From JANMCE01 sp031360915 (lineage in GTDB: Bacteria > Actinomycetota > Acidimicrobiia > Acidimicrobiales > Ilumatobacteraceae): 16,769 nucleotides of DNA. The position numbers and the translations under genes were made by a program. The stretch spans positions 1 to 16,769 of the forward strand of contig JANMCE010000404.1 in NCBI GenBank assembly GCA_031360915.1, written 5' to 3'. Position 1 is the first letter of the stretch. Every line of letters begins with the position of its first letter. Positions 13,466-16,769 of this stretch are shown piece by piece. The notes below the pieces were generated by a model. The model had not been told where the DNA came from. It worked only from the letters and a program-made list of their open reading frames with translations, and searched no databases.

Positions 13466-15367
13466 GTGGACACGATGAACGACAACCTGCTGGAGGGCCT
13501 GGACACAGCCCAGCAAGCTGCCGTTATGTCGAGAGGTGCTCCGCTCTGCATTCTGGCCGGGGCCGGCTCAGGCAAGACCACCGTGCTCACCCGACGCATT
13601 GTCCGCAGGGTCACCGACGGAAGCGCGGACTCCGCCCATGTGCTGGCGCTCACGTTCACCCGTCAGGCTGCGGGCGAACTGGTTCGCCGGCTCAGCCGCG
13701 TTGGCCTACAAGACCGACCGACCGTCGGCACCTTCCACGGCGTGGCCTACAGCGTGCTGCGCCAGCGCTGGGAAGACCAGGGCCGCCGCCCGCCCACCTT
13801 GCTCACCAGTCGCATCACCGTCGTACGCGGTCTGGCTGGCGCTGGCACCAGCGCAGCGACCGTCGCTGAGATCGTGGCCGAGATCGACTGGAGCCGCGCC
13901 AGACGCATTACACCTGATCGTTACATCGCATTGGCCGCAAAGGCAGCGCGCCGCACCAAACTTTCCCCCGATCGCATCGCTGCCGCATTCACGGCCTATG
14001 AGGCCGAGAAGGTCAAGCGCAGCCTCATCGATTTCGACGATCTGCTCGAGCAGTGCCTGCGCACTATCGAGCGTGATCGAGCCTTCGCCGAAGTGCAACG
14101 TTGGCGCTTCCGGCACATCTTCGTGGACGAGTTTCAGGACATCAACCCGCTGCAGATGAAACTGCTGGAGATGTGGCGCGGAGGTCGCAACGACCTGTGC
14201 ATCGTCGGCGACCCCAACCAGGCCATCTACGGATGGAACGGCGCCGACCCCTCGTTCCTACGCAACGCCGAGAAACTCTTCCCCGGGCTCACCGTCGTGC
14301 GCCTCACCGCCAACTACCGCTCAACGCCCGAGATCATCGCAGCCGGTCAACGCGTGCTCGGCGACGACGCCACCGCGGTGACCACGACGAGGGCCGAAGG
14401 CAGCCTTCCAGCGCTGCACGCTTTCGCGACGGACACCGCCGAGGCTGACGGCATCGCTGCGCTGTTGTCGGTCGCCCGCCGACCGGGTCAGCGTTGGGCC
14501 TCGTGCGCAGTGCTCACTCGCACGAACGCTCAGCTCATCACCATCGCGCAGAGGCTGCAGGCGGCAGGCGTTCCCGTTCGCTCACGACTCGCCACGTCTC
14601 AGCTCACGCATCCTGCCGTTCGATCTGCGGTCGCGGATAGCACCGAGTTCCCCGGTCGCACCGGCGTTCGCGACTGGATCACCGAAGTTCAGTTCAAACT
14701 CCAGGACCCCGACGCCGTGCTCGAAGGCGACGCACGCGAAGCCCTCGAGCGACTGGTGCAGGCCACCTTCGAGCACATCGACAGTGAGCCGTTTGCCACG
14801 CACCAGTCATTGCGCCTGTCGTTGTCGGGTGAGAACAGCCAGGGCGACGGCGTGGAGTTGCTTACCTTCCATGCGGCCAAGGGTCGCGAGTGGCATACGG
14901 TGGTAGTTGCGGGGTTGGAGCATGGTTTGGTCCCCCATTCCAGTGCCGACACCCCCGCAGCCATAGCCGAGGAAACCCGCCTGTTGTACGTGGCCCTCAC
15001 CCGCGCGACACAGACCCTTCACGGCACGTGGGCCAAGAAGCGGACCGGCTATCGGGCCGGCCGAAAACGCTCACCACTGGTCGCCGGCATGCTCACCGAA
15101 ACCGCTCCCACCGCCCCTCCCCCGATCGAGGTCCGCCGCACCCCAACCCGGCACGACCAGGTACTCGTCGCGCTGCAATCGTGGCGAGCGCAGCGTGCCC
15201 GTGCCGCCGCCGTGCTGCCCTCTTTCATCATGTCCGATGCCGTCCTCACCGCCCTGGCCGCCGCCCGCCCTCAAAGCGCCGCCGACCTCGCCCTCGTGGC
15301 GGACCTCTCTCCAGCCGCCCTCCACCACTTCGGCCCCCAACTGCTCGGCCTACTCGGGCCGGCGTAG
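13466..15367 (+). CDS. uvrD2: UvrD/Rep-type (SF1A) helicase with HRDC domain, UvrD2-like
   Basis: A 633-residue ATP-dependent 3'-5' DNA helicase for repair or replication. Motifs in order: LDTAQQAAV (Q motif), AGAGSGKT (31-38, Walker A), ALTFTRQAAGEL (Ia), GTFHGVAY (88-95), VDEFQDIN (220-227, Walker B), GDPNQAIYGWNGA (248-260), ANYRST (282-287, motif IV), LLTFHAAKGREW (465-476, motif V) and YVALTRA (508-514, motif VI). Residues about 566-633 form an HRDC domain (LVALQSWRAQRARAAAVLPSFIM). The motor-HRDC layout is that of mycobacterial UvrD2. The region between motor and HRDC (about 515-565) contains no cysteine, so the tetracysteine motif known from mycobacterial UvrD2 is missing. GTG 13466 is preferred, with TAGGGT six bases upstream; ATG 13475 is an alternative. 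Confidence 0.88.
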   Translation: MDTMNDNLLEGLDTAQQAAVMSRGAPLCILAGAGSGKTTVLTRRIVRRVTDGSADSAHVLALTFTRQAAGELVRRLSRVGLQDRPTVGTFHGVAYSVLRQRWEDQGRRPPTLLTSRITVVRGLAGAGTSAATVAEIVAEIDWSRARRITPDRYIALAAKAARRTKLSPDRIAAAFTAYEAEKVKRSLIDFDDLLEQCLRTIERDRAFAEVQRWRFRHIFVDEFQDINPLQMKLLEMWRGGRNDLCIVGDPNQAIYGWNGADPSFLRNAEKLFPGLTVVRLTANYRSTPEIIAAGQRVLGDDATAVTTTRAEGSLPALHAFATDTAEADGIAALLSVARRPGQRWASCAVLTRTNAQLITIAQRLQAAGVPVRSRLATSQLTHPAVRSAVADSTEFPGRTGVRDWITEVQFKLQDPDAVLEGDAREALERLVQATFEHIDSEPFATHQSLRLSLSGENSQGDGVELLTFHAAKGREWHTVVVAGLEHGLVPHSSADTPAAIAEETRLLYVALTRATQTLHGTWAKKRTGYRAGRKRSPLVAGMLTETAPTAPPPIEVRRTPTRHDQVLVALQSWRAQRARAAAVLPSFIMSDAVLTALAAARPQSAADLALVADLSPAALHHFGPQLLGLLGPA

Positions 15368-15416
15368 TTCTGTAGGCGCGCATGGTTACCCTGCAACCTC
15401 GCGCGCCTACAGAACT
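15366..15416. repeat. Nested palindromic repeat, copy 1 (possible bidirectional terminator)
   Basis: AGTTCTGTAGGCGCGC (15366-15381) and its exact inverted copy (15401-15416) form a 16-bp perfect stem. The loop holds GGTT (15384-15387) and AACC (15395-15398), a second nested stem. It starts within the helicase stop codon and ends six bases before the end of the convergent AbiEi/DUF559 gene. The 43-bp core 15370-15412 matches a second copy at 16419-16461 at 34 of 43 positions, same orientation. No T-run is present. Confidence 0.8.
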
Positions 15417-15421
15417 TGGGG

Positions 15422-16366
15422 TCAAGCACCGACCGATGGGAGAGCCCGGTAGATACGGAACAGTTCTTGCACCGTTTCCGGGAGGCGCTCGTCGATGTCC
15501 CGGTCGCTTACCCGCTCGGAGTGCCAGCCCAACAGGTGATACTGGCGGTCGCGCCAGCGGTCGTATTGGCTGGCCTCCCGCCGGGAGTGCCACTCGGCGT
15601 GGTCCACTTCGACGATGAACCGACGCGATGGCTCGACTACGTCCGGATGCACCAGCTCTCCACCCAACAGCCGCAGGGGCATCTGACGCTGAAGGCGAGG
15701 AAGTCCGGACGCTTCCAACGCCATTACGAGTCGAAGCTCATGGTCAGAGTCGACTGGTTTCTGTGCAGGCGCACGAGCCGCCACAACGCTTTCGAATCGC
15801 TTCGCTCCAGCGCGGCCCTGTTTCGCCAAGCGCGCCTGCACTGCTGCGAGCACCGGCACCGTAAAGAGTCCCCGGCTGAGCCCATGCTCGATGATCGATT
15901 CCAAGTCCTCGGCTGACATTATCGACGCAAGGTCAAAGACGGTGCGGGCCGCGGACGTGAGCGAGATCCCGTCGGCTCGCCGGACGATGTCGGTCGCAGG
16001 CAAGTCGGTTGTTGCGTGCAGCACGACCTCATCAAGCCCGGAACCCCCGGGCCGACGTCGATCACCGCGCATGATCGACAGATGAATCTCTCGATAGCGG
16101 GAGAGCTTCCGCAGTCCCCAAAGCTGGCCTGCGGTGACGTGCGAGATGACACCGTCGCAGTACAGGACTAGCTGGACCATTCGTTGCTGCTGCGTGCGGG
16201 GTGCACTTGACGAGAGGTAGACGCCGCGGTGGGCGTCGACCAATCGACCTGACTCGCGCATCTGACGGATCTCACCGGTGGTGAACCCCTTTTGCTGCAG
16301 CCACTGCCGTGAGACCACTCCATGTTGGACGGCAAGGCGTGCCGCAAGTAGTTGATTTTTCGCCAT
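15422..16366 (-). CDS. AbiEi-type HTH protein with C-terminal DUF559 (PD-(D/E)XK-like) domain
   Basis: A 314-residue protein. Residues about 5-60 resemble the N-terminal winged helix of AbiEi-family type IV antitoxins (AARLAVQHGVVSRQWLQQKGFTTGEIRQM, seen in VVSRQWLQQKGFTTGEI and GRLVDAHRGVYL), followed by the conserved middle ISHVTAGQLWGL and LTSAARTVFDLA (145-147 region). Residues about 205-305 resemble DUF559, a Vsr-like PD-(D/E)XK nuclease fold: HPDVVEPSRRFIVEVDHAEWH has PD at 241-242 and EVD at 253-255. No AbiEii nucleotidyltransferase toxin is adjacent, so this is an orphan of a kind common in Actinobacteria; its role is unknown. ATG 16366 follows AGGAG; the frame extension to 16393 runs through GCATC repeats and is rejected. 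Palindromic repeats flank it on both sides. Confidence 0.8.
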   Translation of the reverse strand: MAKNQLLAARLAVQHGVVSRQWLQQKGFTTGEIRQMRESGRLVDAHRGVYLSSSAPRTQQQRMVQLVLYCDGVISHVTAGQLWGLRKLSRYREIHLSIMRGDRRRPGGSGLDEVVLHATTDLPATDIVRRADGISLTSAARTVFDLASIMSAEDLESIIEHGLSRGLFTVPVLAAVQARLAKQGRAGAKRFESVVAARAPAQKPVDSDHELRLVMALEASGLPRLQRQMPLRLLGGELVHPDVVEPSRRFIVEVDHAEWHSRREASQYDRWRDRQYHLLGWHSERVSDRDIDERLPETVQELFRIYRALPSVGA

Positions 16367-16418
16367 GACTTCTCCTGACGCATCGCATCGCATCGAAGGG
16401 GAAGTGCGCTTACCTTAT

Positions 16419-16461
16419 TTGTAGGCGCCTGAGGTTGTCCAGCAACTTCGCGCGCCTACAG
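16419..16461. repeat. Nested palindromic repeat, copy 2
   Basis: TGTAGGCGC (16420-16428) pairs with GCGCCTACA (16452-16460), with GGTTG/CAAC forming a nested inner stem. It has the same 43-base length and orientation as copy 1, and its last 13 bases (CGCGCGCCTACAG) are identical. It lies five bases past the xthA stop (minus strand), in front of the AbiEi/DUF559 gene, and could act as the xthA terminator. Confidence 0.75.
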
Positions 16462-16466
16462 ACCAG

Positions 16467-16769
16467 CTACCAGGTGGGGTCGAGGTCGATGATGACAGGG
16501 GCGTGGTCGGAGGGTTGGGTGCCTTTGCGGGCGTTGCGGTCGATGATGGCCCACCTGGTAGCGGCCTTTACCGGGGCCGAACCGAGGATGTAGTCGATGC
16601 GCATGCCGCGGCCCATGTGGAAGTCGCCGGCGCGGTAATCCCACCAGGAGTAGAAGGGGCCTTCGGGATGCATTTCGCGGAACAGGTCGGTGAGACCCCA
16701 TGCCTTCAGCCGATCGAGCGCGGCCCGTTCCTCGGCGGACACGTGGGTACTGCCTTGAGCCTTGGCGCC
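16467..16769 (-). CDS. xthA: Exodeoxyribonuclease III, C-terminal part (5' end outside window)
   Basis: The open frame of 100 residues continues to the right edge, so the N-terminal part is beyond the window. The visible part carries the C-terminal signature of the ExoIII/AP endonuclease family: FYSWWDYRAGDFHMGRGMRIDYIL, with the conserved Asp of the RIDYIL motif, and the terminal QPSDHAPVIIDL, containing the catalytic-site Asp-His pair. The enzyme cleaves abasic sites and removes 3' blocking groups in base excision repair. A GTG at 16742 is an internal codon and not the real start. The gene ends five bases before palindromic repeat copy 2. Confidence 0.9.
   Translation of the reverse strand, partial: GAKAQGSTHVSAEERAALDRLKAWGLTDLFREMHPEGPFYSWWDYRAGDFHMGRGMRIDYILGSAPVKAATRWAIIDRNARKGTQPSDHAPVIIDLDPTW

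Noticed and set aside
15422..16366. Complete AbiE type IV toxin-antitoxin system
   Set aside because: No AbiEii nucleotidyltransferase toxin is encoded next to it; the neighbours are a helicase and exonuclease III.
16367..16393. Nine-residue extension of the AbiEi/DUF559 protein
   Set aside because: It is encoded by GCATC tandem repeats and the ribosome-binding site of ATG 16366.

Overview
The window (about 16.8 kb, high GC) looks like chromosomal DNA of a high-GC actinobacterium, plausibly of the class Acidimicrobiia. The support is an LLM-class (F420-type) oxidoreductase, a TIGR03086 protein of the kind common in mycothiol-producing Actinobacteria, a SigG-like extended ECF sigma factor, a UvrD2-like helicase with a C-terminal HRDC domain, an AbiEi/DUF559 protein, and several genes with a -10-like hexamer 6-7 nt before the start codon and no Shine-Dalgarno sequence (leaderless style). 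The genus cannot be fixed from the sequence.

Left part (1-9000) is accessory, regulation-rich and partly decayed. It opens with a DHA2-type MFS exporter remnant carrying two internal deletions, whose stop overlaps a small DUF2568 membrane protein. Then come a cupin and a TIGR03086 metal-binding protein (minus strand), divergent from an HxlR/SCP2-like regulator; an unusual single-ORF fusion of a short-chain dehydrogenase with an AHSA1-type SRPBCC domain; and a SigG-like sigma factor apparently translated by coupling to a 43-codon upstream ORF. A minus-strand run follows: a chimeric DUF1579-like ORF, a DUF4287 protein and a frameshifted DinB-like gene. Divergent from this run is a WYL regulator, also frameshifted at a homopolymer. 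An RdmC-like alpha/beta hydrolase closes this part.

Middle (8850-9725): a TetR-family regulator is divergent from an atypical-SDR epimerase. The spacer holds two matching 13-bp palindromes placed exactly on the predicted promoters, a degenerate third site, and a separate 12-bp palindrome in the -35/-10 spacer.

Right part (9.7-16.8 kb) is more housekeeping-like: epimerase, galactokinase (galK) and the LLM oxidoreductase in a row; a PH/SHOCT membrane protein convergent with the LLM gene with no intervening base; a UvrD2-like helicase; an AbiEi/DUF559 gene; and the 3' end of exonuclease III (xthA), which runs off the right edge. Two 43-bp copies of a nested palindromic repeat, in the same orientation, flank the AbiEi/DUF559 gene. 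No tRNA, rRNA, CRISPR array, transposase or prophage gene was seen, and no gene-free stretch exceeds 300 bases.

No wholly new multi-gene system is evident. The best leads are the palindrome-flanked AbiEi/DUF559 gene, the SDR-SRPBCC fusion, the small ORF and hairpin in front of the sigma factor, the tetR/epimerase operator array, and the 102-bp inverted-repeat structure at 2704-2805.
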